This document shows positions 48,922 to 57,633 of a stretch of DNA of 64,000 nt, piece by piece. The notes below the pieces were generated by a model that searched no databases, was not told the DNA's origin, and saw only the letters and a list, made by a program, of their open reading frames with translations. The stretch comes from Candidatus Zixiibacteriota bacterium (GTDB taxonomy: Bacteria; Zixibacteria; MSB-5A5; GN15; PGXB01). How positions within the stretch are numbered: the first letter of the stretch is position 1; each line of letters opens with the position of its first letter. The position numbers and the translations under genes were made by a program. The stretch covers positions 1 to 64,000 of the forward strand of contig JAPLUR010000046.1 of NCBI GenBank assembly GCA_026397505.1, in the 5' to 3' direction.

Positions 48922-49769
48922 TGACTACCGAAGTACAACATTCCGATATAACCCACCACTACCTGCGTGCCAAGAAGAAATTTCCGAATGTCTGGTGTGC
49001 CGGATGCGGCAATGGGATTGTCATGGGCGCTCTTATCCGGGCGATTGACAAACTCGGCTTGGACAAAGACAACGTGGCGATCGTCTCCGGCATCGGCTGC
49101 TCCAGCCGCATGCCGGTATATATGGATTTCAATACCCTGCACACGGCTCACGGGCGCGCCCTGGCCTTTGCCACCGGCGTGAAGATGGCCAAGCCGTCTA
49201 TGAAAGTGATCGTGATCACGGGTGACGGCGATGCGCTGGCGATCGGCGGGAATCATTTCATCCACGCCTGCCGGAGAAATATTGACATCACCACTATATT
49301 GGTAAATAATCGCATTTATGGCATGACCGGCGGCCAGTTTTCGCCTACGACCACCGGCGGCGCCATTGCCACGACCGCCCCTTACGGCAACTATGAGAAG
49401 CAGTTTGATGTGGTCAATCTGGCCACCGCCGCGGGGGCATCATACGTAGCGCGCGGCACCGTTTATCATGTTCAGCAATTGGAGAAGTTGATTGAGGGCG
49501 GTATTACCAAGAAGGGTTTTGCACTTATCGAGGCGGTTTCCAATTGCCATACCTATTACGGCCGGCTCAATCGCGAGGGTGATGCTGTGGCCATGATCAG
49601 CTGGATGAAAGAGCATGCCATGCCGATTCAGGCAGCGGCCAAACTTCCCCCCGAAAAGATGGTGGGGAAATTCGTGACCGGACTTATTCATGAAACTAAT
49701 GCCACCGAATTCTGCGAGGAGTACGACAAGCTGGTTGAACGGTTGGCGGCGAAGGAGGCGGGCAAATGA
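48921..49769 (+). CDS. korB: 2-oxoglutarate ferredoxin oxidoreductase, beta subunit
   Basis: 282 aa. ThDP-binding subunit: WCAGCGNGIVMGALIRA, ITGDGDALAIGGNHFIHACR with the paired LVNNRIYGMTGGQ, and GCSSRMP. GGGGAGG 7 nt upstream selects ATG 48921, which overlaps the korA stop by one base. The same operon holds korD, korA and korC. Confidence 0.93.
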   Translation: MTTEVQHSDITHHYLRAKKKFPNVWCAGCGNGIVMGALIRAIDKLGLDKDNVAIVSGIGCSSRMPVYMDFNTLHTAHGRALAFATGVKMAKPSMKVIVITGDGDALAIGGNHFIHACRRNIDITTILVNNRIYGMTGGQFSPTTTGGAIATTAPYGNYEKQFDVVNLATAAGASYVARGTVYHVQQLEKLIEGGITKKGFALIEAVSNCHTYYGRLNREGDAVAMISWMKEHAMPIQAAAKLPPEKMVGKFVTGLIHETNATEFCEEYDKLVERLAAKEAGK

Positions 49770-50341
49770 CACCGAAAAGCTCAGCCAAAAAGAAAGAAGA
49801 TCGTTTCGAACTACGGTTCTCCGGTTCGGGCGGACAGGGATTGATCCTGGCCGGGGTGATGCTTGCGGAGGCGGTCGGCACGGGTGACGGCAAGAATGTC
49901 GTACAGACCCAATCGTACGGCCCCGAGGCGCGCGGCGGCGCCAGCCGCTCCGATGTGGTTATTTCCGAGGGGGAAATCTACTACCCCAAGACAATGAAAC
50001 TGGATCTCCTGCTGGCCCTGACTCAGGAAGCCTGTGATAAGTACTTTGCCGATCTCAAGGAAGACGGCATGCTGGTGGTCGACTCGGTCATGGTCACCCA
50101 GGTTCCCACCAAGAACTATTACAGTTTTCCCTTTGTAAGGCTGGCCCGAGAGGAGATCGGACATGTGATGGTGGCCAATGTTATCGCGCTCGGCGCCATT
50201 GCGGAGCTGACCGATATTGTCTCGCGGGAAGCCCTGAAAAAAGTGGTCCTGCGTCGGGCGCCGCGCGGTACCGAGGAGAAAAATCAAAAGGCCCTGGAAC
50301 TTGGGTTTGCCATCGCCAAGAAAGTCAAAAAACAAAAGTAG
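49766..50341 (+). CDS. korC: 2-oxoglutarate ferredoxin oxidoreductase, gamma subunit
   Basis: 191 aa. The family motif FSGSGGQGLILAGVMLAEAV at the N-terminus and the SYGPEARGGASRSDVVIS loop are complete. It overlaps the korB end by 4 nt (ATGA). Confidence 0.92.
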   Translation: MTPKSSAKKKEDRFELRFSGSGGQGLILAGVMLAEAVGTGDGKNVVQTQSYGPEARGGASRSDVVISEGEIYYPKTMKLDLLLALTQEACDKYFADLKEDGMLVVDSVMVTQVPTKNYYSFPFVRLAREEIGHVMVANVIALGAIAELTDIVSREALKKVVLRRAPRGTEEKNQKALELGFAIAKKVKKQK

Positions 50342-50356
50342 ACAGTGGAGAAATGT

Positions 50357-50755
50357 TTGGAGAGAACCCTTCTCATCATCAAACCTGATGCGGTCAGACG
50401 CAACCTGATCGGTCATATCATCGCCCGGCTGGAAATCGCCGGATTCCGGCTCAGGGAGATGCGTATGGAAACGCTCCCACCTGAGCGGGTGAGGAGATTT
50501 TATGCGGTGCATGAGGGGAAACCTTTTCTTGACTCGCTGGTCGAGTTTATGTCTTCCGGCCCGGTAGTGGCAATGCTTCTCGAAAAGGAGAACGCCATTA
50601 TGGACCTGAGGACATTGATAGGTGCGACTGACCCGTTAAAGGCGGCATGCGGGACACTTCGGCAAGAGATCGCTTTGGATGTGCAGCAGAATTCGGTCCA
50701 CGCCTCCGATTCGGTGGAAAGTGCCGCAAAGGAAATACCATTTTTCTTTGGATAG
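50357..50755 (+). CDS. ndk: nucleoside diphosphate kinase
   Basis: 132 aa. With start TTG 50357 it begins MERTLLIIKPDAVRRN, the family's usual N-terminus, 6 nt after GGAG. The phospho-histidine is in NSVHASDS near the end, and the KPF.DSLVEFMSSGPVVAM segment is typical. It balances NTPs, and its place beside succinyl-CoA synthetase, which can make GTP or ATP, is a sensible pairing. The GTG 50345 would add four residues. Confidence 0.94.
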   Translation: MERTLLIIKPDAVRRNLIGHIIARLEIAGFRLREMRMETLPPERVRRFYAVHEGKPFLDSLVEFMSSGPVVAMLLEKENAIMDLRTLIGATDPLKAACGTLRQEIALDVQQNSVHASDSVESAAKEIPFFFG

Positions 50756-50764
50756 GCCGAATGA

Positions 50765-51988
50765 ATGGTTGTCACGATCAGTTATGGTGACATCAAGCTG
50801 AGACTGGAATTGCCCGACCCGGTAGATTTCGACGAATTTGAATGCTTGGCGGGGGAGGATGCCATAGAGTACGATAGTTTTGTCTCTCAGTTGAAACAGG
50901 CCGAAATAGACCGCTTTAATGTATATTTGGCCGACCTTTTCATATTAAATGATGCCTTTCGTCCGACGCCGACTTCAACCATTCTGGAATGGCTGCATGC
51001 CGGGGGAAAGCTTTCCCCTGAAGCAAGGTTCTTAATCTCCACCGGCGCTCATGCTCGACCGACGGAGGCACACCTGAAAAAGATATTGGGGGCTCTGTAT
51101 GGCGAATTGAAGGATCGAACGCTGGTGCATGATGCCGGGGACAGGGAAAACCTGGTGGAGGTCGGTCGGGAAGCGGGAAATCAGGCAGTTTCAGTAAATC
51201 GATATTTCCTTGAAGCGAAAAGGGTGGTGGTGATAGGCTCGGTGGAGCCGCATTACTTTGCCGGCTTCAGTGGCGGACGAAAATCGATCTTTCCCGGTCT
51301 CTGCGATTACGAGACCATTGTTCGCAACCATAACCGCGCGGTCAGCTTTGATGCCGCCCCGATGAAATTGGAGGGTAACCCTGTTGATGAGCATTTGCAA
51401 TCGCTTATGAGATTGATTCCGGCAGGCAAGATTCTCAGCATTCAGGCGGTCGGCGGGAGTGGCGGCCAAATCAGAGGAATTTTCTGCGGCACTCTTGAGA
51501 GTACTTTCCAAAGGGCGGTCGATTACGCGCGCAAAATATATGGCCTCAAAGCCAGGCACGAATATGATTTGATTCTGGCTGAAGTCCGCCCGCCGCTTGA
51601 CAGCAATCTATACCAACTTCAGAAATCGCTGGAAAACTGCCAGCAGGCGATTGCGGACGGCGGAACGATCATCCTCTTTTCTCCCTGCGGCGGAGGAGTC
51701 GGCTCGGAGAGTTTTTATGGACTAGCGGACAGATGGCAGCCGGGTGTTGCTTTGGACGACCGCGCCGGTGATTTCTTCGGCATTCATAAGTTACATCGCA
51801 CTAAGGTCATAGGCGGAAGAATTAATGTATTTCTTTATTCCGAGCTGCCTCCGGGCGTTCCCGAAAAAGTCTATTTTAAAAGTGCTGCAAAACCGCAGGA
51901 GATTGTATATAATATAGCATCAAATAAGAAGAATCCTAGAGTCGCCCTGGTGCACGATGCCGGGCATGTAGTTTTGACAAAGGAATGA
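50765..51988 (+). CDS. LarA-family (nickel-pincer racemase superfamily) protein
   Basis: 407 aa. It has the LarA-family fold and motifs: ILNDAFRPTPT (aspartate 63, arginine 66), STGAHARPT, GSVEPHYFAGFSGGRKSIFPG (His 163, and Lys 173 at the position that carries the nickel-pincer nucleotide) and His 189. The lysine usually in the PKD.NLYQ motif is a leucine here (RPPLDSNLYQLQKS), so it may not be a lactate racemase. Substrate unknown; the operon neighbours are TCA enzymes, so malate or another 2-hydroxyacid is a fair guess. No larB, larC or larE is in the window. Confidence 0.85.
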   Translation: MVVTISYGDIKLRLELPDPVDFDEFECLAGEDAIEYDSFVSQLKQAEIDRFNVYLADLFILNDAFRPTPTSTILEWLHAGGKLSPEARFLISTGAHARPTEAHLKKILGALYGELKDRTLVHDAGDRENLVEVGREAGNQAVSVNRYFLEAKRVVVIGSVEPHYFAGFSGGRKSIFPGLCDYETIVRNHNRAVSFDAAPMKLEGNPVDEHLQSLMRLIPAGKILSIQAVGGSGGQIRGIFCGTLESTFQRAVDYARKIYGLKARHEYDLILAEVRPPLDSNLYQLQKSLENCQQAIADGGTIILFSPCGGGVGSESFYGLADRWQPGVALDDRAGDFFGIHKLHRTKVIGGRINVFLYSELPPGVPEKVYFKSAAKPQEIVYNIASNKKNPRVALVHDAGHVVLTKE

Positions 51989-52021
51989 CAACCTATCACT
52001 AATAAACTCTTTGGAGGAACC

Positions 52022-52948
52022 ATGAATAAGAAAATCGCTGTTATCGGAGCGGGAAATGTCGGCGCTTCGGTTGCCCAGTATCTGGCCGAGGCCAATCTGG
52101 CCGACATCGTAATGGTTGATATCATCGAAGGAATCCCTCAGGGAAAAGCACTCGACCTGACCCAGGCCGGGCCGGTTCGGGGGTACAACTGCCACCTGAC
52201 CGGGAGTAACGACTACAAGGATATCAAAGGAGCCGATATCGTGGTCATGACCGCCGGTCTGGCCCGTAAGCCGGGGATGTCCCGTGAGGATCTGCTCAAG
52301 ATGAACGCCGATATTGTCGGCATGGGCGCTGACAATATCAAGAAACATGCTCCCAAGGCATTTGTTATCGTCGTCACCAATCCGCTGGATATCATGACTT
52401 ATCATGCTTTCAAGAGAACGGGTTTCGCGCCCCACCGCGTCTGCGGCCAGGCCGGCATTCTCGATTCCACCCGTTTTCGCACTTTCGTAGCTATGGAGTT
52501 GAATATTGCCATGTCCGACGTGCAGGCAATGGTAATGGGCGGCCATGGCGATACCATGGTGCCGCTTCCTCGCTATACCACGGTCGGCGGCGTACCTATC
52601 AGCGAGCTTATCCCGGCCGAGCGGATTCAGGCCATATCCGACCGCACCCGTGACGGCGGCGCGGAAATCGTGAAGCTGCTCAAGTCCGGTTCGGCCTATT
52701 ATGCCCCCGGGGCGGCCACGGTTGAGATGGTGCGCGCCATCCTGCTCGATGAAAAGAGACTGATCCCGGTTTCAGCTTATCTGAACGGAGAGTACGGCAT
52801 GAAAGACCTCTATATTGGCGTTCCCGTTGTCCTCGGCGCCGGCGGTGTGGAGAAAGTGATCGAATTGAAACTGAATAAGAAAGAGCTCGATATGCTTACC
52901 AAGTCGGGCACAACATACAAAGGATTTCTGAAAGAAATCGGCTACTAA
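52022..52948 (+). CDS. mdh: malate dehydrogenase
   Basis: 308 aa of the LDH-like MDH type. NAD motif [18 protein letters not shown] with an acidic VMVDI ending, substrate arginines in [10 protein letters not shown] and [10 protein letters not shown], and the catalytic histidine in [13 protein letters not shown]. It interconverts malate and oxaloacetate. A good ribosome site (GGAGG) precedes ATG. Confidence 0.94.
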   Translation: MNKKIAVIGAGNVGASVAQYLAEANLADIVMVDIIEGIPQGKALDLTQAGPVRGYNCHLTGSNDYKDIKGADIVVMTAGLARKPGMSREDLLKMNADIVGMGADNIKKHAPKAFVIVVTNPLDIMTYHAFKRTGFAPHRVCGQAGILDSTRFRTFVAMELNIAMSDVQAMVMGGHGDTMVPLPRYTTVGGVPISELIPAERIQAISDRTRDGGAEIVKLLKSGSAYYAPGAATVEMVRAILLDEKRLIPVSAYLNGEYGMKDLYIGVPVVLGAGGVEKVIELKLNKKELDMLTKSGTTYKGFLKEIGY

Positions 52949-52959
52949 GGAGAGACAGC

Positions 52960-54210
52960 ATGGCGGCAAAATTCAAACATATTAAAATCCCCACTGATGG
53001 GGTGAAGATCACAATCAAGAACAAGAAACTGGTCGTCCCCGATCACCCCATTATTCCGGTTATCGAGGGTGATGGTATTGGGCGCGACATTATGAAAGCG
53101 ACCCGTCGGGTGGTCGACGCCGCGGTCGAAAAGGCATACGGCGGCAAAAAGAAGATTGCCTGGATGGATATCTATGCCGGCGAAAATGCCCAGAAACTGT
53201 ACGGCGAGGTGCTTCCCCAAGAAACCTTTGATGCCATCAAGCATTATGTGGTATCGCTCAAAGGGCCGCTTACCACTCCGATCGGCGGCGGGTTCCGCTC
53301 CCTCAATGTCACCCTGCGCCAGGTGCTGAATCTGTACGCCTGTGTCCGCCCGGTGCGGTATTTTGAGGGTGTTCCGGCCCCGGTGAAACATCCCGAGAAA
53401 ATGGACGTGGTGATTTTCCGCGAGAATACCGAAGATGTTTACGCCGGTATCGAATGGGCCAAGGGTACCAAAGAGGTAAAGTCGGTTATCGATTTCCTCA
53501 ACAAGAAATTCAAGGTGGGGATCCGGGCCGATTCCGGAATCGGTATCAAGCCGATTTCGGTCACCGGTACCAAGCGGCTGGTGCGGAAAGCCATTCAGTA
53601 TGCGATCGATAAGAAACGCCCCTCGGTCACTATGGTGCACAAGGGGAATATCATGAAGTACACCGAGGGCGCATTCCGCGACTGGGGATACAAGCTGGCC
53701 ACGACCGAGTTCCGCGACAAGGTGGTCACCGAGGAGGAGCTGTACTCAAAGTACAACGGTAAGGTCCCGGACGGAAAAATCATTATCAAGGATCGTATCG
53801 CCGACTCGATGTTCCAGCAGATTCTCACCCGCACCGATGAGTACGAAGTTATTGCCACGCCCAATCTCAACGGCGATTATCTTTCCGATGCCTGCGCTGC
53901 GCAGGTGGGCGGGTTGGGAATGGCGCCCGGCGCCAATATCGGCGATTTCGTGGGGCTGTTCGAGGCGACGCACGGGACGGCGCCCAAGTACGCCGATAAG
54001 GATATGGTCAATCCCGGATCGCTCATTCTCTCGGCGGTGATGATGCTCGAATATATGGGCTGGGAGGAAGCGGGGAAGATGATCGAGAAGTCGATTGAGT
54101 TGACGATCAAGAACAAGACCGTGACGTATGATTTGGAGCGGCAGATGGAGGGAGCGACGAAAGTCTCTACCTCCGAGTATGCCACGCATATAATCAACAA
54201 CATGCGTTAG
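52960..54210 (+). CDS. icd: NADP-dependent isocitrate dehydrogenase
   Basis: 416 aa, the E. coli-type. Motifs: [26 protein letters not shown] (the serine that in E. coli is a phosphorylation site), [16 protein letters not shown], and [12 protein letters not shown] with the Lys-Tyr pair that marks NADP use. It makes 2-oxoglutarate, the substrate of KorDABC four genes upstream. A 12-bp terminator follows. Confidence 0.95.
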   Translation: MAAKFKHIKIPTDGVKITIKNKKLVVPDHPIIPVIEGDGIGRDIMKATRRVVDAAVEKAYGGKKKIAWMDIYAGENAQKLYGEVLPQETFDAIKHYVVSLKGPLTTPIGGGFRSLNVTLRQVLNLYACVRPVRYFEGVPAPVKHPEKMDVVIFRENTEDVYAGIEWAKGTKEVKSVIDFLNKKFKVGIRADSGIGIKPISVTGTKRLVRKAIQYAIDKKRPSVTMVHKGNIMKYTEGAFRDWGYKLATTEFRDKVVTEEELYSKYNGKVPDGKIIIKDRIADSMFQQILTRTDEYEVIATPNLNGDYLSDACAAQVGGLGMAPGANIGDFVGLFEATHGTAPKYADKDMVNPGSLILSAVMMLEYMGWEEAGKMIEKSIELTIKNKTVTYDLERQMEGATKVSTSEYATHIINNMR

Positions 54211-54234
54211 TAATCTCGATTGCATTGTGATTTA

Positions 54235-54271
54235 TGCCCGGTGGGTTCCTATACCCATCGGGCATTCTTTT
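54235..54271 (+). terminator. rho-independent terminator after icd
   Basis: TGCCCGGTGGGT (54235-54246) and ACCCATCGGGCA (54253-54264), 12 bp with one G-T pair, then TTCTTTT. It closes the TCA-gene operon. Confidence 0.85.
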
Positions 54272-54287
54272 GTCATCCTTCTCTATT

Positions 54288-54383
54288 CCGTCAGGTCCTT
54301 AATTCCCCCGGCGACAACGGGGGAATGGTGACCTGACGGCAATTCTTTCTTACTTGCGGCGTCAGGAACCCATTCCTGACGCC
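54288..54383. repeat. two nested or perfect palindromes in the gap before the OLD island
   Basis: CCGTCAGGTC (54288-54297) with GACCTGACGG (54330-54339), enclosing an inner ATTCCCCC/GGGGGAAT stem; then GGCGTCAGGAA (54358-54368) with TTCCTGACGCC (54373-54383), an 11-bp perfect stem. The GTCAGGA core matches 29830-29850. A further 9-bp stem with GCACGAGC is at 54502-54533. Confidence 0.7.
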
Positions 54384-54592
54384 AATTCTCTTTTGGCTTA
54401 TGGGCATAATTATAGCTCTTGTAGGTCGGAGTTTCGAATGATTCCGGCTTTCGTCGGATGAATGAGAAACCCGACATTCTTCTTAATTCCCGGTCATGTA
54501 GGGCACGAGCCCGCCGTGGTGGGTGCTCGTGCCTTATAATTATCGAGGTTGTAGTGATTTTACGACATGCCGAGCAGGCAAAATATAATGGC

Positions 54593-54620
54593 TTGACAGT
54601 TCAAAAAAGATATGTATATT
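54593..54620 (+). promoter_or_regulatory. promoter of the KTSC/OLD pair
   Basis: TTGACA (54593-54598), 16-nt spacer, TATATT (54615-54620), about 140 nt before the KTSC start. The only good promoter in the island. Confidence 0.75.
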
Positions 54621-54723
54621 CATTATTGGTAAAAGGCTGACACCAGAGGAGAAACAGAGATTGTCTGGAAGCAGAACCCGTGAACGGGTTTATCTGGAAA
54701 CCATATAAACAGTAGTTTGGCAA

Positions 54724-54758
54724 GGGTGACTAACGGACCTGAAGAAAGGACGTTACCC
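54724..54758 (+). promoter_or_regulatory. leader hairpin with the ribosome site in its loop
   Basis: GGG (54724-54726) and TAACG (54731-54735) pair with CGTTA and CCC (54751-54758), with the sequence TGAC bulged. The AAAGGA ribosome site (54745-54750) lies in the apical loop, just before ATG 54760. An AACCCG/CGGGTT hairpin is also nearby, so the leader is structured. Confidence 0.5.
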
Positions 54759-54759
54759 A

Positions 54760-54987
54760 ATGGAACGATACAAAGACATCGGCGGCGACTCGGGCGTTGC
54801 CGCATACGAGATCGGAAGTGATTCGATCACAGTTCAGTTCAAGGATGGCGCGGTCTACCTCTACACCTACGCAAGCGCGGGCTCCGATGCGATCGAGACC
54901 ATGAAGGGACTCGCCGTCAGCGGAGATGGGCTGAACAGCTACATCAACAGGAACGTACGGAAGAAGTATGCTGCGAAGCTGGGATAA
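54760..54987 (+). CDS. small KTSC-like protein
   Basis: 75 aa. The body (DSITVQFKDGAVYLYTYASAGSDAIETMKGLA) and the end (LNSYINRNVRKKYAAKL) follow the KTSC domain pattern (V.F..G..Y.Y...., FNRNIRG.Y). KTSC proteins are small, of unknown function, and often lie in mobile or phage-related regions. It precedes the OLD gene by 88 nt and shares its promoter and leader. Confidence 0.7.
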   Translation: MERYKDIGGDSGVAAYEIGSDSITVQFKDGAVYLYTYASAGSDAIETMKGLAVSGDGLNSYINRNVRKKYAAKLG

Positions 54988-55075
54988 CTGCGACGGTATG
55001 AAGGAGTTGCCATATCAGGCCATGGAACGTACGCGCTTCTGACGCACACCGTTGGCTGCCAGAAGGACACATAAT

Positions 55076-56851
55076 ATGGCGAAAAATGTAAAAGTAGCTG
55101 AGGTTGACCCAGCCGGCGTCATGGGGCCGCGTCCTCGTCTCGTCAAACTGGTCGTCAAGAACTTCCGATGCATCGGGGCCACTCCAGTTACCATCGACCT
55201 AGATGACATCGTAGTCTTGGTCGGCCCGAATAATGTCGGGAAAAGCGCCGTTCTAAAAGCCTATGAAATCATCATGTCTGAGGGGTCGAATGCAGGGCAT
55301 CTTTCAATTGATGATTTCCCATCTGGGAAAGTCGATCCCAGTGCATTGCCAGAAATCGAATTACATACAGTTGTTTACGACAACAGCCCTGGACCTGAAT
55401 GGATTGAGAAGACAGAGGCAGGAGAGATGCTTGTTAAGGAGCTGTGGCGCTGGTCCGCTCCTGGTGTACCCGTGCGTCGTGGGTACAATGCGCAAGAGAA
55501 ACGGTGGGCCACAGACGAAGACAAAGAGAAGGTACCCTGGGGTGCCGCAGGAGTCGCAAATTCGCGACGACCGCAACCGCATAGGGTCGATGCCTTTGCA
55601 TCACCAGACGTACAGGCGGGCGAGATCGTCAAGCTCCTGATGACGGCAATTGAAAATCGGGTAAAATCGCATCAAGCCGACTCAAAGACAAACAAAGAGT
55701 CCGATTTCGCGAGACTCTTGGCTGGTATAGCCTCCTTACAGAAAAGAATAGTTGCCGAGAGTCAGGCGCAGATCACCGCCGTCCAGACAGACTTGTCTGG
55801 ATATATAGGACGTGTCTTCCCCGGCCACTGTGTTGTGTTCGACGCTAAGCCAGAAGATGATCTTGACAAGGCACTCAATCTATTCAAGTCAAATCCGCAG
55901 CTCTTGATGGGACCCGAGAACGGATATTTGAGTACGATAGGCCGCCAAGGCAGCGGTGCACGCCGCACATTGCTTTGGACCGCGATCAGACTCTTGGCTG
56001 AAACAGGCAAAAAGAAAGACATGAGCCAACGTCCTCATATCCTGCTAATCGACGAACCTGAAATCTGTCTACATCCAAATGCTATAAGAGAGGCCTGCGA
56101 TCTTCTGTATGGCCTGCCATCTCTCACGGGCAACTGGCAAGTAATGGTCACAACCCATTCACCCTGTTTCGTCGACTTTGCCAGAGACCATACGTCTATT
56201 GTGCGCGTCGCGCGGAGAGATGATGGGCTTATTACAGGGACAACCATTTTCCGACCATCCAAAGCCAACTTCGATGGCTCCGACAGAGACCTTCTGAAAC
56301 TCCTGAATCTGTGCGATCCATATGTTGCGGAATTCTTCTTCGGGGGGAGATCGATCATAGTAGAGGGTGATACGGAGTACACTGCTTTCATGCACATAAT
56401 TCACCTCTTCCCCGAGAAATACCAAGGCATCCATGTGGTGCGCGCACGGGGAAAAGCTACGATTGTGTCTCTCTGCAAAATTCTGAATCAATTTGGTGCG
56501 CCCTACTCGGTCCTGCACGACAGTGATCGCCCAACATACGAGAAGGATGGCAAGTATTGCGCGAATCCCGCATGGGCGCATAATGAGTCAATTCGTGTTG
56601 AAATGGCTAAGGCATCTGCTGCGACTCGACTACTTGCCACTTTGCTTAACTTCGAAAGCGCTTACCTCGGCGAAGAAGTCAAGTCTAACAAGCCATATAA
56701 TGTGCTGTGCAGTCTTAAAGGCGATTCCGCAGTTGTTTCAAGAATTGCCGCGCTTCTTGACGCGTTGATCGACTTCACAAAGCCCATTCCACCCGGTGCC
56801 GTGCAATGGACGAGCGTTGATCAACTTAGGCAGGAAGTGGAGAAGATATGA
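55076..56851 (+). CDS. OLD-family ATPase/TOPRIM nuclease
   Basis: 591 aa, a full overcoming-lysogenization-defect nuclease. N-terminal SMC-like ATPase: Walker A GPNNVGKS (50-57), signature region GSGARRTLLWTAIRLLAE (about 290-307), Walker B HILLIDEPEICLHP (about 321-334) and the H-loop TTHSP. C-terminal TOPRIM: SIIVEGDTEYTAF (metal-binding glutamate, about 425-437) and SVLHDSDRPT (aspartates, about 478-487). ATG 55076 has AAGGA 8 nt upstream. It lacks the UvrD-like partner of Gabija. OLD proteins act in phage defence. Codon use looks less GC-rich in third positions than the TCA operon, hinting at transfer. Confidence 0.88.
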   Translation: MAKNVKVAEVDPAGVMGPRPRLVKLVVKNFRCIGATPVTIDLDDIVVLVGPNNVGKSAVLKAYEIIMSEGSNAGHLSIDDFPSGKVDPSALPEIELHTVVYDNSPGPEWIEKTEAGEMLVKELWRWSAPGVPVRRGYNAQEKRWATDEDKEKVPWGAAGVANSRRPQPHRVDAFASPDVQAGEIVKLLMTAIENRVKSHQADSKTNKESDFARLLAGIASLQKRIVAESQAQITAVQTDLSGYIGRVFPGHCVVFDAKPEDDLDKALNLFKSNPQLLMGPENGYLSTIGRQGSGARRTLLWTAIRLLAETGKKKDMSQRPHILLIDEPEICLHPNAIREACDLLYGLPSLTGNWQVMVTTHSPCFVDFARDHTSIVRVARRDDGLITGTTIFRPSKANFDGSDRDLLKLLNLCDPYVAEFFFGGRSIIVEGDTEYTAFMHIIHLFPEKYQGIHVVRARGKATIVSLCKILNQFGAPYSVLHDSDRPTYEKDGKYCANPAWAHNESIRVEMAKASAATRLLATLLNFESAYLGEEVKSNKPYNVLCSLKGDSAVVSRIAALLDALIDFTKPIPPGAVQWTSVDQLRQEVEKI

Positions 56852-57633
56852 CGCCGGGTGGCCCGCTATTCATGGTGGGACGAATCATGACATAATATTG
56901 TCCCCCGCGCCATCAGCCGGCAAACCGGTGGCCCATAAGGCTATACAACTAACTCTGCATTGCCTCAATTTCAATCCATTTACCCCGTAAATTCCCAAAT
57001 ATTTCCTTCCTAACCTCTTGCCATTCAATCTCCGCAATACAAAATCTGTATCGAATCGATGGTGATTCGGCTCCCGACCCCTTATATGAAAGCATGGTTA
57101 TGAATATGACTTCAATCCAAAAACAATCAACCGCCAATTCCACTGTCAGAAATTGGCACTGGAAAGGCAATGAACCTTATAAATTCATTAAGGAAAACTG
57201 CAGCGAATATTTTAAAAAACGAAGAAACAAACCCAATTTGCCGGCCGTTCACTTTATGCCTAATCTGTTGCCATACATGCAACTTACACCCAATTTGCCC
57301 GTTTTTGAAAGGCCAAAAAATTTCGTAAAACAAAGCCAAATTCGTCAAACCCATGGCAGACATGTACTTGGCTGTATTTCGTGTGGCTTTGCTCCCCTGG
57401 CTGCAAACTCCACCCCTTGTGGCACAATCAATTACGCCTGCAAACCCGCCCCCGCCACCCGACTGGATTCCCCGCCGCAACGGGGATGACAATGACGGAG
57501 CAGAGATGGCAAAAAGAAAAAAAGCCAGGAGGGCCCGCCGTGGCTGGCTTCTGGCCTGCAATACTTGGGAATGCAATATGTTGCGTGAGTCAATTTCGCA
57601 AAACCCTTCGGGATTTTGCGCTACAAAGCTGAC
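56852..57633. other. repeat-rich intergenic stretch, no confident gene
   Basis: About 780 nt. It starts with a copy of the GGTGGCCCGC...CATGGTGGGAC unit (56856-56881), has AT-rich low-complexity sequence, and holds a GGATTCCCCGCCGCAACGGG-type palindrome (about 57463-57490) like those widely found as extragenic repeats. A 131-codon frame (57094-57489) has tandem PNLP-like stretches and no family; I do not call it. Confidence 0.5.

Noticed and set aside
57094-57489. A 131-codon frame with PNLP-like repeats in the gap after OLD
   Set aside because: Composition is unlike a protein, there is no ribosome site or family, and it crosses an extragenic palindrome near 57465-57490.
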